Positions 24,563 to 33,598 of a stretch of DNA of 64,000 nt are shown here, one piece after another (position 1 is the first letter of the stretch; every line of letters begins with the position of its first letter). The notes beneath the pieces are model-generated. The model did not search any database and was not told where the DNA came from. It saw only the letters and a list, made by a program, of their open reading frames with translations. Source of the stretch: Cytophagales bacterium (GTDB lineage Bacteria; Bacteroidota; Bacteroidia; Cytophagales; Bernardetiaceae). The position numbers and the translations under genes are program-made. The stretch is taken from NCBI GenBank assembly GCA_013299045.1, contig JAAFJX010000011.1:1-64000 (forward strand), written 5' to 3'.

Positions 24563-24594
24563 TGTTTAATTATGCAGCATAATTCGTAATTTTG
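24563..24594 (+). promoter_or_regulatory. promoter for cytochrome oxidase subunit III
   Basis: TAATTTTG at 24587-24594 matches TAnnTTTG exactly; the upstream element (GTTTAA near 24564) is weak. Start of transcription near 24600, about 30 bases before the ATG. Confidence 0.5.
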
Positions 24595-24630
24595 CAGCAT
24601 CAAACAATACTTTACTCTCAAAAATAGAAA

Positions 24631-25239
24631 ATGAAATCAGCAGAAAGTGCTATTTTAGCGCAATCCGTAAACGCAACGCAGGAACGCGGCATGAGCGAAC
24701 AAGCCAAAATGTTTGCCCTTGTTATTGGCTTGGCGAGTATTCTTATGACCTTTGCTGCACTTACCAGTGCCTACATTGTGCGGCGTGGAGATGGCAAATG
24801 GCTGTTGTTTGATTTGCCAACTATTTTTTATTGGAGCACTTTAGCCATTGTGCTGTCTAGTGTGAGCATGGTGGCTGCGCAAGTGGCCGCACGCCGCGAC
24901 GAGTTTACGCTTTTACGCATCAGCCTTGTTGTTACCATTATTCTTGGCTGCCAGTTTTTGTATTTACAGTTTCAGGGTTGGGCAGAACTCGTGGAGGGCG
25001 GCGTGTTTTTTGCGGGTAGCAGCAGCAATCCGGCTGGCTCATTTGTTTATGTTTTTACTGGTTTTCATGGTGCTCATATCATTGGTGGCCTTGTGGTTTT
25101 GCTCATCGCACTGGTCAAGGCATTTCGTATGCGCATTCATAAGCAAAATATGCTCACTATCAAGATGGTAAGTGTTTATTGGCACTTTATTGGTGCTGTA
25201 TGGATTTATTTGTTTGTCTTTCTGAATATGTTGCGCTAG
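24631..25239 (+). CDS. heme-copper oxidase subunit III
   Basis: A 202-residue inner-membrane protein with five predicted helices, the short form of cytochrome c oxidase subunit III. Hallmarks: Phe-His-Gly-Ala-His-Ile-Ile-Gly-Gly in helix 4 and Val-Tyr-Trp-His-Phe-Ile-Gly-Ala-Val-Trp-Ile-Tyr-Leu-Phe in helix 5. It stabilises the catalytic subunit and may guide oxygen. The other oxidase genes, normally adjacent in Bacteroidota, are not here, which suggests a rearranged operon in this repeat-rich zone. It has its own promoter. Confidence 0.92.
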   Translation: MKSAESAILAQSVNATQERGMSEQAKMFALVIGLASILMTFAALTSAYIVRRGDGKWLLFDLPTIFYWSTLAIVLSSVSMVAAQVAARRDEFTLLRISLVVTIILGCQFLYLQFQGWAELVEGGVFFAGSSSNPAGSFVYVFTGFHGAHIIGGLVVLLIALVKAFRMRIHKQNMLTIKMVSVYWHFIGAVWIYLFVFLNMLR

Positions 25240-25298
25240 GAGTCAGTAAATAAGGCTCTTTAAGGGACAACTATGCGTTTTTTAACTAAATTTATCTA

Positions 25299-25850
25299 TC
25301 AGGCATCTGTTGTGGCTGCACCACGAACGTCTGAAAACTCGCCTTTGATGGTGGCCTCATCAATCAGAACAAGTCTAAATTTATACATAACAGACGGTAA
25401 GTGCTTTGCGCCCAGCATACCCCAAACGTGGCTTACCTCTTGAAAATCCATAGTAACTATTTCAAAGGTGAGCTTGTCCATTCCTTCGGGCATATCCGGT
25501 ACGCTGCTGGCTGTTAGGTGGTTATTAGCCTGAAAATAAGCTATAACTGCACCTAAGAACTTGAGTGATTCAGGGTAGTTTGCACCAGTGAACCATGCTG
25601 AAAATAAAACGTGCAAGTTCAGAGCAATAGGTTTATTCATACTTGCTCCATTGCTGCTTCGGTTGCCGCTTATGGTTTCTTTTTGGATATTAACTAGCGT
25701 AACAACCACCTTGTTTTCTTCTTTGATGGCCGAGCTTCCGTCTGGTTCTACCAAATTGGAGAGTACTACGCGGTCTTCCACTTGCGAAAAACGGTTTCTG
25801 AAGTAGGTATTCAGTTGTTGGGTTACCAATGCAAGAGCTTCATAAATCAT
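25299..25850 (-). CDS. DUF4255 protein (Pvc16-like, contractile injection system family)
   Basis: A 183-residue protein matching DUF4255: the start Met-Ile-Tyr-Glu-Ala-Leu...Leu-Asn-Thr-Tyr-Phe, then Lys-Val-Val-Val-Thr-Leu-Val-Asn-Ile-Gln-Lys-Glu, Ala-Leu-Asn-Leu-His-Val-Leu-Phe-Ser-Ala and Trp-Gly-Met-Leu-Gly-Ala-Lys-His-Leu-Pro-Ser-Val-Met-Tyr-Lys-Phe-Arg. In Afp/PVC-type extracellular contractile particles this family (Afp16/Pvc16) caps the tube or sheath. No sheath, tube, baseplate or AAA+ gene is in this window, so the gene is an orphan or the rest lies elsewhere. It converges on the oxidase gene. Confidence 0.85.
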   Translation of the reverse strand: MIYEALALVTQQLNTYFRNRFSQVEDRVVLSNLVEPDGSSAIKEENKVVVTLVNIQKETISGNRSSNGASMNKPIALNLHVLFSAWFTGANYPESLKFLGAVIAYFQANNHLTASSVPDMPEGMDKLTFEIVTMDFQEVSHVWGMLGAKHLPSVMYKFRLVLIDEATIKGEFSDVRGAATTDA

Positions 25851-25955
25851 ATAAAGAAGGCGAAAAACAATAAGGTAGAAATTTTGTATGCGTGTAAAAT
25901 TACGAAAGGAAATTTAAAAACGCATTATGTTTTAGAGATAAAACTTATTATAAGA

Positions 25956-26718
25956 AAGCTCCCCAGTAGTAGGGGCTAGGGTACTTTTTGCGAATTTGCT
26001 TTTGCGCTAATTTGAATGCTTTGCGGCTTTCGCCAAGTTTTGTACATTTTGGTAGAAGAACACCATTAGTTCTTGTGTGGCTGTGTCGTCCACTTTCCAG
26101 AGGCTAATCAAAACGGACTTAGCACCCGCAATAATAAAAGCCCGTTGCAAACCATATACACTTTTACCCATTTTTACATCTCCTAGCCCAGTTTCGCAGG
26201 TCGAAAGTACAACAAGTTCTGTGTTGTCAAGATTCAAATTAGCAGCCTCAAGCGCTGTTAGTATGCCATCTTCCGTCTGAGGTTTTTCAATAGCATTGGC
26301 ATAGTTCGAGCAGTCAGCAGCAGGCCAGAGCGGAGCATAGGATTAATTTTGTTGGCAGCGCCAATAAAAAAAACCGTGCGTGGTTATATGCAGAACAGTT
26401 GGGTTGGGGAGCGCTTTGAGTGCTTCTTCTGTGGCAGTTTCGGCTAGCAGCACTTGGGTTTGATAGCCTTGTATAGCGTGAGTATATCCGCAATGCTGCT
26501 AATCTCTTTTTGTGTGCCGGGCAAGAGCGCCACCGTCAGAAAACCAGCGACAAAACTACGAGCGGCCTGCGCGTCTGTGTTGCTTTCGGAGTTCTTTTGG
26601 TTCGCCAAACATTTTCGCTTAGATTATAACTCGAATAGCCTATAAGCGCGGCCTTTGCATCTTTATTGATTCTACCCTCAAAGGCAAGAATATCTTTTGT
26701 GTTGGTTGCGTAATGCAA
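25956..26718 (-). pseudogene. decayed CHAT-protease gene
   Basis: Read on the minus strand in shifting frames, this stretch matches the C-terminal third of the intact TPR-CHAT protein at 35952-38987: Ala-Ala-Leu-Ile-Gly-Tyr, then Leu-Leu-Pro-Gly-Thr-Gln-Lys-Glu, the His box Leu-His-Ile-Thr-Thr-His-Gly-Phe-Phe, the Cys box [10 protein letters not shown], Leu-Ile-Ser-Leu-Trp-Lys-Val-Asp-Asp and Tyr-Tyr-Trp-Gly-Ala-Phe. At least three frame breaks separate the blocks, and the 5' two thirds are gone, cut at a lone family A end. Both catalytic residues are still readable, so decay looks recent. Confidence 0.85.
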
Positions 26719-26724
26719 ATGTTG

Positions 26725-26769
26725 AATTTACTGATGATAAAGTTTTTAGATATATTTTAAGGAGGGCTA
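26725..26769 (-). repeat. lone terminal part of repeat family A
   Basis: AATTTACTGATGATAAA...TTTTAAGGAGGGCTA matches the outer end of family A with some drift. It lies exactly where the upstream part of the CHAT pseudogene is lost. Confidence 0.65.
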
Positions 26770-26797
26770 TTTAGCTCTGAAACAGAGTCGTTCATGG

Positions 26798-27319
26798 CTA
26801 GAAAATTTGCCCAATCTCTTCTTTCATGAATTTTAGAGCAGTTTCTGTTTGGTTGTGTGTGCGGACGGTTTCATGCTCCAAGAGCAGGCGTGCTAGTTCG
26901 CTTGCGTGTGCTTCGGGCTGAATGGTTTTGGCAGCTTCATTAATGAGGGTAACGGTATCTTCTATGGCACTTTTAATGAGTTGCCAGGTAGAATCGCCCA
27001 TATAAATCTGTTGAGAAAGATTGTGGTTAAACTCCTCACGAATCGTTAAAATCATAATCTGCTGAAACAGAGCAGCAGACATAGAACCGTCTAAGGTACG
27101 TGGAATCAAGTTGGCGAGTAGAATTCTCTCTAAAAAGATAGACATTCGCTCGTAGGCTTGCAGTCTGTATGGCAGCACGTTGCTGGTATTTTTGGTTCGG
27201 TATTCTAATTGCGCCTTTTTTATGTCGTTCGTCATGACGGAGCGCGTGAGCAAAAATGCCGCGTAAAGCACTAGGCCAGCGGGCAGAAGAATTTTTGCTA
27301 AATCAGCTATGAGTTCCAT
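26798..27319 (-). CDS. conserved membrane-anchored protein of unknown function (173 aa)
   Basis: One N-terminal membrane helix (about 8-26), then a helical cytosolic domain. The pattern Leu-Pro-Tyr-Arg-Leu-Gln-Ala-Tyr-Glu-Arg-Met-Ser-Ile-Phe-Leu-Glu-Arg and Ile-Arg-Glu-Glu-Phe-Asn-His-Asn-Leu-Ser-Gln-Gln-Ile-Tyr is a Bacteroidota-conserved family of unknown role (I recall it as DUF7935, unverified). Single gene downstream of hisB on the same strand. Confidence 0.75.
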   Translation of the reverse strand: MELIADLAKILLPAGLVLYAAFLLTRSVMTNDIKKAQLEYRTKNTSNVLPYRLQAYERMSIFLERILLANLIPRTLDGSMSAALFQQIMILTIREEFNHNLSQQIYMGDSTWQLIKSAIEDTVTLINEAAKTIQPEAHASELARLLLEHETVRTHNQTETALKFMKEEIGQIF

Positions 27320-27487
27320 AAAGTGGTATCAGAGATTTTATTTTTTTGTATGAATGCAAAGTATTGGCCGCAAAAGTGCGCTTTTTTTAGCAAATAATTA
27401 CAGCAAAACGCATTTTTTTGCTTGATGACCATAACAAAGATTTGAACGTAAAAGAGCCGTTGATGTTGGACTTTACAATCAATTTCT

Positions 27488-28630
27488 TCAAAGTAATCCC
27501 TTAGTGGACGGCAAATAATTGGCTGCGGCGTTGCGTTTGCAGGCAGCTTTAAGAGCACGCGCAAAACCTTTAAAGATGGCTTCTATTTTGTGGTGCTCAT
27601 TTTTGCCTTTTGCCTTGATGTTTAAGTTACAAAGGGCTGCGTCTGCAAAAGATTTAAAAAAGTGTTCAAATAGTTCACATGGCAGTTCGCCTATGCGCTC
27701 GCGTTTGAACTCTGCCTTCCAAACCAACCAAGGACGGCCACCAAAGTCTAAGGCTACGTCGGCCAGAGCATCGTCCATTGGCAAATAAAAGCCGTACCGT
27801 TCTATACCAATTTTGCCGCCCAGTGCCTGCCTAAAAGCCATTCCAAGCGCAAGAGCTGTATCTTCAACAGTGTGATGTTCGTCTATATGCAGGTCTCCTT
27901 TTACATTTATGTTCAAATCAAAACCGCCATGTTTCGCAATTTGCTCGAGCATATGGTCAAAAAAACCTATGCCAGTGTCAATTTTTGCTTTGCCGTCTCC
28001 GTCCAGGTCTAAGCGCACACTAATTTTAGTTTCTAACGTATTTCGGTGAATATACGCTACCCTGGGGCCAAGTTTAAGTGTTGTATAAATGGCCTCCCAG
28101 CTCTGCGTCCGCAAAACAATGGTGCTTTGGAGTTCTGTTGCGGAGGTGCTCAGTTCACCAACTGCAAGGTCAGGCTCATTGCAAATCCAAATGCCCTTTG
28201 CACCCAAATTTTTGGCCAGCTCCATATCTGTCAGGCGGTCGCCAATGACGTAAGATGCGGTTAAATCGTAGTCTGGATTGTTTAGATAAGCCCGCAGCAT
28301 ACCAGTTTGAGGCTTTCTGGTTGGCATATTGTCTTTGGCGAAACTACGGTCAAATAGCTCGGCGGCAAAATGAATCCCCTCGTTGGCAAAGGCTTTCCGC
28401 ATAAAAAGTTGCGCTGGCCAGAAGGTTTCTTCAGGAAAACTGCTTGTACCCAGTCCATCTTGGTTGCTAACCAAGACCAATTCAAATTCTCCCTCCTGAA
28501 CAATTTTGCTCAAGTATTGAAAAACACCGGGATAAAACTCTATTTTTTGAATGCTATCTACCTGATAATCTGAGGGTTCTTTAATCAGCGTACCGTCGCG
28601 GTCAATAAATAAAACACGCTTTGCCATCAT
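27488..28630 (-). CDS. hisB: bifunctional histidinol-phosphatase / imidazoleglycerol-phosphate dehydratase
   Basis: A 380-residue two-domain enzyme for two steps of histidine synthesis. Residues 1-170 are the HAD phosphatase (Phe-Ile-Asp-Arg-Asp-Gly-Thr, Val-Ser-Asn-Gln-Asp-Gly, Val-Ile-Gly-Asp-Arg-Leu-Thr-Asp); residues 190-380 are the dehydratase with Asp-Glu-His-His-Thr-Val-Glu-Asp-Thr and Lys-Asn-Glu-His-His-Lys-Ile-Glu, the two metal-binding His-His boxes. No other his gene is in the window. ATG-ATG start; the second codon is equally likely. Confidence 0.95.
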   Translation of the reverse strand: MMAKRVLFIDRDGTLIKEPSDYQVDSIQKIEFYPGVFQYLSKIVQEGEFELVLVSNQDGLGTSSFPEETFWPAQLFMRKAFANEGIHFAAELFDRSFAKDNMPTRKPQTGMLRAYLNNPDYDLTASYVIGDRLTDMELAKNLGAKGIWICNEPDLAVGELSTSATELQSTIVLRTQSWEAIYTTLKLGPRVAYIHRNTLETKISVRLDLDGDGKAKIDTGIGFFDHMLEQIAKHGGFDLNINVKGDLHIDEHHTVEDTALALGMAFRQALGGKIGIERYGFYLPMDDALADVALDFGGRPWLVWKAEFKRERIGELPCELFEHFFKSFADAALCNLNIKAKGKNEHHKIEAIFKGFARALKAACKRNAAANYLPSTKGLL

Positions 28631-28652
28631 TTTAATCGTTTTTTAGGTTTAC

Positions 28653-29663
28653 TTATGGTTTTTCGTTGTAGAGGACTTGCAAAGCCGTTTGGCCTACTGC
28701 TTTGAGCGTATTTTTGTCAATAATGTCCATATTATCCTTGTGTGTGTGCCAATAGCTACCAAAAAATTGCGTCCCAGAGGCATCGTGCTCTATGATGTCT
28801 ATCATTGGGATTCCTGCCAGTGTATTGACAAAATAATGGTCGTCCGTGATAGCCCCCACTGGCGATTTGATGAAATTTGAGCCAAAACCGAGGCGGTCTG
28901 CGGTCTGCCAAACATTCTGCATCACCGCTGGCGCATATTGCATGGAGTGCCCTTCCTGATAAAAATAAGCGCCTTTCGCCCCCACCATGTCAAAGAGAAT
29001 GCCATAAAACGCACTATAATTTGGTGTATGCTTGTTTTTGCTCCAATACTGCGAACCTAAGCACCAAGACGAAATGCCCGCCTCGTTGTTGTCGCCTGCT
29101 GGGTCGCCTTGGTCTTCGAGGTCAAAGAAGATTAAATCAATGCCTACGACTGGCTTTTGTGCGCCTGTCTTGATAGCACGCGCTATTTCTAAAAGTATCG
29201 CCACACCACTCCCCCCATCATTAGCACCCATAATAGGTTCTTTGCTGCGCTCACTGTCCTGGTCGGCTAGGTGGCGCGTGTCCCAGTGGGCTGCCAAGAG
29301 TATCCGCTTGCTTGCAGAAGGATTGATGGAAGCAAAAATATTACGTCCTCGCAGGCTCTTCCCATCGTACATAGTGCCTGTAAAGTCCTGTAAAAAAAGG
29401 GTATCGGTAAATTTTTTGAGTGTTTTTTCAATAAAATCTGCACATTTGCTGTGTGGTGGTGTTCCTGGCACACGACAACCAAAGTCTACCTGAGTTTTGA
29501 CAAAAGCAAAAGCACTATCCGCGTTGAAATCTGGTGCTTGAACATCTTTGGGTGTATCTACCACCGCCGCACTATTGGTGGTATTTTCGGTAGTTTTGCC
29601 TCCACAGGCAGCTAGAAAAGCGGCTAAGATGAGTGCAAAAAAAGTTTTGGAATAAGATTGCAT
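28653..29663 (-). CDS. M28-family lipoprotein, glutaminyl-cyclase-like
   Basis: A 336-residue lipoprotein (lipobox Phe-Leu-Ala-Ala-Cys20). The M28 zinc fold is shown by Leu-Leu-Ala-Ala-His-Trp-Asp-Thr-Arg, Gly-Ala-Asn-Asp-Gly-Gly-Ser-Gly-Val-Ala, Asp-Leu-Ile-Phe-Phe-Asp-Leu-Glu-Asp and the late Ile-Ile-Glu-His-Asp-Ala. The Arg-Val-Pro-Gly-Thr-Pro and Ala-His-Trp-Asp-Thr-Arg patterns favour the glutaminyl-peptide cyclotransferase branch over aminopeptidases; Bacteroidota use such enzymes to form pyroglutamate on exported proteins. It starts 23 bases after hisB ends on the same strand, i.e. upstream of hisB. Confidence 0.88.
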   Translation of the reverse strand: MQSYSKTFFALILAAFLAACGGKTTENTTNSAAVVDTPKDVQAPDFNADSAFAFVKTQVDFGCRVPGTPPHSKCADFIEKTLKKFTDTLFLQDFTGTMYDGKSLRGRNIFASINPSASKRILLAAHWDTRHLADQDSERSKEPIMGANDGGSGVAILLEIARAIKTGAQKPVVGIDLIFFDLEDQGDPAGDNNEAGISSWCLGSQYWSKNKHTPNYSAFYGILFDMVGAKGAYFYQEGHSMQYAPAVMQNVWQTADRLGFGSNFIKSPVGAITDDHYFVNTLAGIPMIDIIEHDASGTQFFGSYWHTHKDNMDIIDKNTLKAVGQTALQVLYNEKP

Positions 29664-30029
29664 AAAAAACTAACGTCTATCGTTTTAGAAACGGCAAATA
29701 GCGCCTTTTTTGGCATAAAAACAAGCTCAAAAGGCTTATTTCTCTTAATTTTGAAACACGAAACCCCGCTAGATAGAAGGGGCAAATCTATAAAGCGCTG
29801 TTCAAGCACTAGCTCAAAGCGTATAAATTTTTTAATGTGAACAAATTGTTACAAAGTAAAAATGGCTTAAAGAGGCTTTGACAATATTTAGCGGGTGTTT
29901 GGCATCATTAAAAAATTTAATATTAAAAAAATGTTACAAAACCAGAATTAGCATTTACCTTTGCAGCGCCTTACAAAAGAGGTGTTTTCAGTTCATCAAT
30001 TCATTAGCGCCGTGCAAGTCATTAAAGAT
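29664..30029. other. gene-free divergent region
   Basis: AT-rich gap between the divergent M28 and PAP2 genes. TACCTTTG at 29956-29963 is an exact -7 box for the PAP2 gene. Nothing else recognisable. Confidence 0.5.
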
Positions 30030-30689
30030 ATGCTCAAAGAGCATCAATCATTCTTCTTGTGGTTGTGGGGGTATTTTTTTTTGGGGACCTTATATGTCTT
30101 ATCTTTTGAACGCAGCCACTCGGTTTTGCTTCTCAACAACTATCATTTTCCTGTTTTAGACGTACTAGCGAAGTATGGCACACACCTCGGCGACGGGTTA
30201 ATAGCGCCCATTGCGATTGCCATATTGCTCTTTGTGCGCTACTATGATGCGGCTTGGTTAGCCTTAGCGTTCATCATTCAGTCTATTGTAGTTCGTATAC
30301 TAAAGCAGCTTGTTTTCAGCGATTTACCTCGTCCAAAATCATTTTTTGAAGGCAAAGTGGCACTTAATTTTGTGGAGGGGGTGGAGGTACACTCATGGCA
30401 GAGTATGCCCTCTGGCCATACCGCCACTGCATTTGTGATAATGTGTATTCTTGCCTTTCAGAAAAACAATCCTTTATGGCACGCGTTTTTGTGCTGTACA
30501 GCCATTTTTGCAGGGCTAACACGCGTTTATCTCTTTCAGCACTTTTTTAATGATGTATATATTGGCTCCATTATTGGTTTTTTATCGGTCATTTTGGCCA
30601 GTTATGTGCTTAATAACTATATGAACTACCCTGCTTTACAAAACAGACTAGAATGGTTTAGTTCTAATGCCAAACCCAATGCGCAGTAA
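30030..30689 (+). CDS. PAP2-family membrane phosphatase
   Basis: A 219-residue protein with six helices and the three PAP2 motifs: Lys-Gln-Leu-Val-Phe-Ser-Asp-Leu-Pro-Arg-Pro, Met-Pro-Ser-Gly-His-Thr and a Thr-Arg-Val-Tyr...His-Phe-Phe-Asn-Asp (arginine and histidine of the third motif). Likely substrates are lipid phosphates such as undecaprenyl pyrophosphate or lipid A. The frame is open to a TTG at 29961, but that codon overlaps the promoter, so ATG 30030 is used. The 3' end overlaps pabA by 11-23 bases, so the two are coupled. Confidence 0.88.
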   Translation: MLKEHQSFFLWLWGYFFLGTLYVLSFERSHSVLLLNNYHFPVLDVLAKYGTHLGDGLIAPIAIAILLFVRYYDAAWLALAFIIQSIVVRILKQLVFSDLPRPKSFFEGKVALNFVEGVEVHSWQSMPSGHTATAFVIMCILAFQKNNPLWHAFLCCTAIFAGLTRVYLFQHFFNDVYIGSIIGFLSVILASYVLNNYMNYPALQNRLEWFSSNAKPNAQ

Positions 30690-31242
30690 ACGTATTCTCT
30701 TACTAGATAATTTTGACTCCTTTACCTACAATTTATACGACTATTTTTGCAGAATTGGTCTTGACTGTACTGTTTGGCGCAACACCCGGCAGCCACGCGA
30801 AGCAGAAAAGTTTGAGGCTATTGTGCTATCACCGGGGCCAGGCCGGCCAGTAGATGCTGGGTTTATGATGGATTTTATTGCCCATTTTTATGAAAAGAAA
30901 CCACTTTTAGGCATTTGCCTAGGGCATCAGGCTTTGGGGCAATTTTTTGGGGCGCATCTCACGCACGCACTAAAGCCCATGCACGGCAAAGTTTCTGAGA
31001 TTCACTGCCGTCCAGACCTCTTGTTTGCAGAATTGAACCTTGTGCAAGAGGTTGTTCGTTATCATTCTTTGGTACTCAAAAAGCTGCCTGCTACATTGCA
31101 GAGCTTAGCTGAAACAAGTGAGGGTGAAAACATGGCATTCAAACATAAAAATTTACCTATTTATGGCATACAGTTTCACCCTGAGGCTATTCTTACGAAG
31201 CATGGTTTGCAAATGCTGGCAAATTGGCAAAAAACATGGTAG
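30667..31242 (+). CDS. pabA: glutamine amidotransferase component of aminodeoxychorismate/anthranilate synthase
   Basis: A 191-residue class I amidotransferase. Catalytic triad: Cys in Gly-Ile-Cys-Leu-Gly-His-Gln, His and Glu in Phe-His-Pro-Glu-Ala. The opening Leu-Leu-Leu-Asp-Asn-Phe-Asp-Ser-Phe-Thr-Tyr-Asn-Leu and Leu-Ser-Pro-Gly-Pro-Gly are typical of PabA/TrpG. It hands ammonia to a chorismate-using partner for folate or tryptophan; no partner gene is beside it, so which pathway is uncertain. ATG 30679 is an alternative start. Confidence 0.88.
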   Translation: MPNPMRSKRILLLDNFDSFTYNLYDYFCRIGLDCTVWRNTRQPREAEKFEAIVLSPGPGRPVDAGFMMDFIAHFYEKKPLLGICLGHQALGQFFGAHLTHALKPMHGKVSEIHCRPDLLFAELNLVQEVVRYHSLVLKKLPATLQSLAETSEGENMAFKHKNLPIYGIQFHPEAILTKHGLQMLANWQKTW

Positions 31243-31496
31243 TGGGGAACAAGTATATTCTGACCATTTCTAGCAACTCTTGATTGAGCTGTAGGTTTTA
31301 AAAATAAGGTGTTCATGCAGGATATACAAGATTTTTGTCTGCAAGAGTTTAGCAGAACTCTGCTTTGAGGACAATAACAAAAATTACAACATACATATAA
31401 GTTAAATGGTCTCGCCTTAAAAAGTCTTTCTATAGAATAAGCTAAATTAAGAAGAATTGACCTTCAAACAAAATAGCAATTAAGGTGTTTTGAGGA

Positions 31497-32102
31497 ATGA
31501 AATCAAAAAAAACTATCATGTTCTCAATCAAACAGCAATTTACAAAAGCGCTCTATCCTCTTATCATGAAGTTTATTGGAAAATCCGATAAAAACAAACT
31601 TTTTTTAGAGAGCAAGCCCGACAGCAAACCCCAATATGATTTTTTTGCTCAAAACCTTTTGCTTACGAATGGCGATGAACTACCACTTCAGACGCACAAA
31701 GGCAAAAAAGTGCTAGTCGTCAATGTGGCATCAAATTGTGGCTTTACTGCACAGTATGCAGAATTAGAAGCGCTTTATCAGGCCAACAAGAACACCTTGC
31801 TCATACTTGGTGTTCCTAGCAACGACTTCAAAGGTCAAGAGCCTGGCACCGATGCCCAAATAGCACAATTCTGTCAAATTGGCTATGGCGTAACTTTCCC
31901 AATTCTTAAAAAGCAGAGTGTGTTGAAACCTAATCAAAACACACTCTATCAATGGCTCAGTTCAAAAAGTCAGAACGGCTGGTGCGAGCAAGAGCCTGTC
32001 TGGAATTTTAGCAAGTATCTTGTTGCAGAAGATGGGCAACTCAAATGCTTTATGGGGCCAGGAATAGCGCCAACATCAGATATACTGTTAAAACAGTTAT
32101 AA
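31497..32102 (+). CDS. glutathione peroxidase-like thiol peroxidase
   Basis: A 201-residue protein. Residues 45-200 carry the GPx fold: Asn-Val-Ala-Ser-Asn-Cys81-Gly-Phe-Thr with a cysteine (not selenocysteine), Val-Pro-Ser-Asn-Asp-Phe-Lys-Gly-Gln-Glu-Pro-Gly and Trp-Asn-Phe-Ser-Lys-Tyr-Leu-Val, which supply the Gln, Trp and Asn of the catalytic tetrad. A second cysteine (Phe-Cys-Gln-Ile) near residue 122 suggests a thioredoxin-type two-cysteine cycle. The 40-residue N-terminal extension is basic and hydrophobic, as in several Bacteroidota homologues. It reduces peroxides. Confidence 0.93.
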   Translation: MKSKKTIMFSIKQQFTKALYPLIMKFIGKSDKNKLFLESKPDSKPQYDFFAQNLLLTNGDELPLQTHKGKKVLVVNVASNCGFTAQYAELEALYQANKNTLLILGVPSNDFKGQEPGTDAQIAQFCQIGYGVTFPILKKQSVLKPNQNTLYQWLSSKSQNGWCEQEPVWNFSKYLVAEDGQLKCFMGPGIAPTSDILLKQL

Positions 32103-32111
32103 GCACACAAA

Positions 32112-32148
32112 AAAACAAGAGAGTAATGTAAACCTACTCTCTTGTTTT
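32112..32148. terminator. strong bidirectional terminator
   Basis: Perfect 14-bp stem AAAACAAGAGAGTA / TACTCTCTTGTTTT with a nine-base loop, between two convergent genes. A and T runs on both sides suit termination in both directions. Confidence 0.9.
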
Positions 32149-32185
32149 AAAAAATAAAGGAAACTAAATGCAATAGATTCCGCTA

Positions 32186-33106
32186 TTATGAGCCTTTTAT
32201 GATTTTACCACGAATAGATTTTACAAGACTTGTGATGGTATCTACATCGGCATCTGAAATGGTAACGGTTGTTATGTCATTAGACACAAAAACGAGGTTG
32301 CCATTATCTATTGTCGTTTTGGGTTGGCCTTTTGTAACCGAAATAGTGATATTGGCATACACCTTATCCAGTTCAGTGAGGTCTGTAATAAGTTCGTTAA
32401 AGTTTGGCTGATTTTTAAAAACATCGAGAACAATAAGAATCTGCTTGAGAACCACTTGCTGCTCGCCCAGTTTTTCTTTCAGTTTGCTGTCCTTGCTCGC
32501 ATTATAAACCTGCGAAGTAAGGTAAACAGCTTCTAGCCAGCCGCCTGTGAGAATAAGAATGCTAAGCGATTCTCTCTTTTGCTGGCGCAGATGTTCGTTA
32601 ATTTTTTCAAAGTTATTTTGCGTGATAGCCAAAAGAGAATCAATATTTTCATTGCTGGCTGCCATGCGTTTGATGCTTGCATAGTCAAAGAACTGGCCTA
32701 CTGCCAAGCGGTCTGCTAAACTTTTGATGGCGTTCAAGTACTCTAAAGATTCTTTGCTCTGGCCGTATATATTGCAATAACCCAAATCAGTAGAATACAC
32801 TCCTAAATTCAACGCCTTTTGGTAGTTGGTTGTGTAAGACTCTGCTTCTTTATAAGAGTTCAAACCCTCTTTTCTGTACTCTTTTTCAACCGACTTGATG
32901 AGCATAGAAACCTCAAGTGGAGAAGGAATGGACTGAATAATCTCATCAATTACTTTAGGCGATACGGATAATTCGCTTGAGGTGGCGGTAGTATCCGCTC
33001 CAGAAGCGTCATCACCTTCGCCTTCGGACTTTGTACCGCAGGAGAATAACGTAACAAGTAGCAAAACGCCAATAATTCTGAGAACGCCGAGGCTAAAATG
33101 CTTCAT
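32186..33106 (-). CDS. lipoprotein of unknown function (306 aa)
   Basis: Signal peptide with lipobox Leu-Phe-Ser-Cys23, an acidic linker rich in Gly, Asp, Thr and Ser, then a helical domain (Ile-Pro-Ser-Pro-Leu-Glu-Val-Ser...Leu-Gly-Val-Tyr-Ser-Thr-Asp-Leu-Gly-Tyr-Cys-Asn-Ile-Tyr). This looks like a conserved Bacteroidota family without a name that I can give. ATG 33106 is used, as the upstream extension adds no known feature and spoils the signal peptide. Single gene; converges on the peroxidase. Confidence 0.75.
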   Translation of the reverse strand: MKHFSLGVLRIIGVLLLVTLFSCGTKSEGEGDDASGADTTATSSELSVSPKVIDEIIQSIPSPLEVSMLIKSVEKEYRKEGLNSYKEAESYTTNYQKALNLGVYSTDLGYCNIYGQSKESLEYLNAIKSLADRLAVGQFFDYASIKRMAASNENIDSLLAITQNNFEKINEHLRQQKRESLSILILTGGWLEAVYLTSQVYNASKDSKLKEKLGEQQVVLKQILIVLDVFKNQPNFNELITDLTELDKVYANITISVTKGQPKTTIDNGNLVFVSNDITTVTISDADVDTITSLVKSIRGKIIKGS

Positions 33107-33598
33107 AGTTGGTTCTTTTATGTCGTAAATCTTTTTAATATGATTGTAAAAAATCAATACCGTGCAAATATACACAAATTAGTTTATCTCAAATATTTTC
33201 ATGTAAAATTATCAAAAATATTTTGAGGCTTATCCTAAGGTTTTGATTGTTTGAACAAAGCCAAAAGCCTTATGAAATACTTGATAAACAAGATGTTTAA
33301 AAGAACTTTAAAGAGAAATGAGAGAACTTTACAGATGATAAATCTTGGATTCAACACAATTTGTAACTCAAATTCTTTTCTAATGGCTGTTTAACTCTAA
33401 AAACTGATTACAATGGATTGTCGTTTTAGCAATGACCTATTGGCATTTAATTGTTTAGCCAAGGCGCGCTAGTTTCAGTTCTTTGGGTTTATACACCTGC
33501 TATTTAGTCTTTTACTGTAAAAAAATAGGATAAAACTTGTTTTCTGACTCAAAATTATTCTATTTGCTATCGCAATCTAAAATCAATAGCAATTCACT
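33107..33598. other. gene-free divergent region
   Basis: AT-rich, about 490 bases, with no reading frame of interest, no repeat of family A or B and no clear hairpin. A promoter for the PNGase F-like gene lies at its right end. Confidence 0.6.
33537..33566 (+). promoter_or_regulatory. possible promoter of the PNGase F-like gene
   Basis: TTG (33537-33539), 19 bases, then TCTATTTG (33559-33566), one base off TAnnTTTG; 33 bases before the ATG. Confidence 0.4.

Noticed and set aside
24300-24600. Possible CRISPR or tandem array in the GC-rich block
   Set aside because: Only one copy of the block is present here; the similarity is to a single distant copy, with no regular spacing.
27307-27564. 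85-codon minus-strand frame after hisB
   Set aside because: Starts inside hisB, overlaps the next gene and has no conserved pattern.
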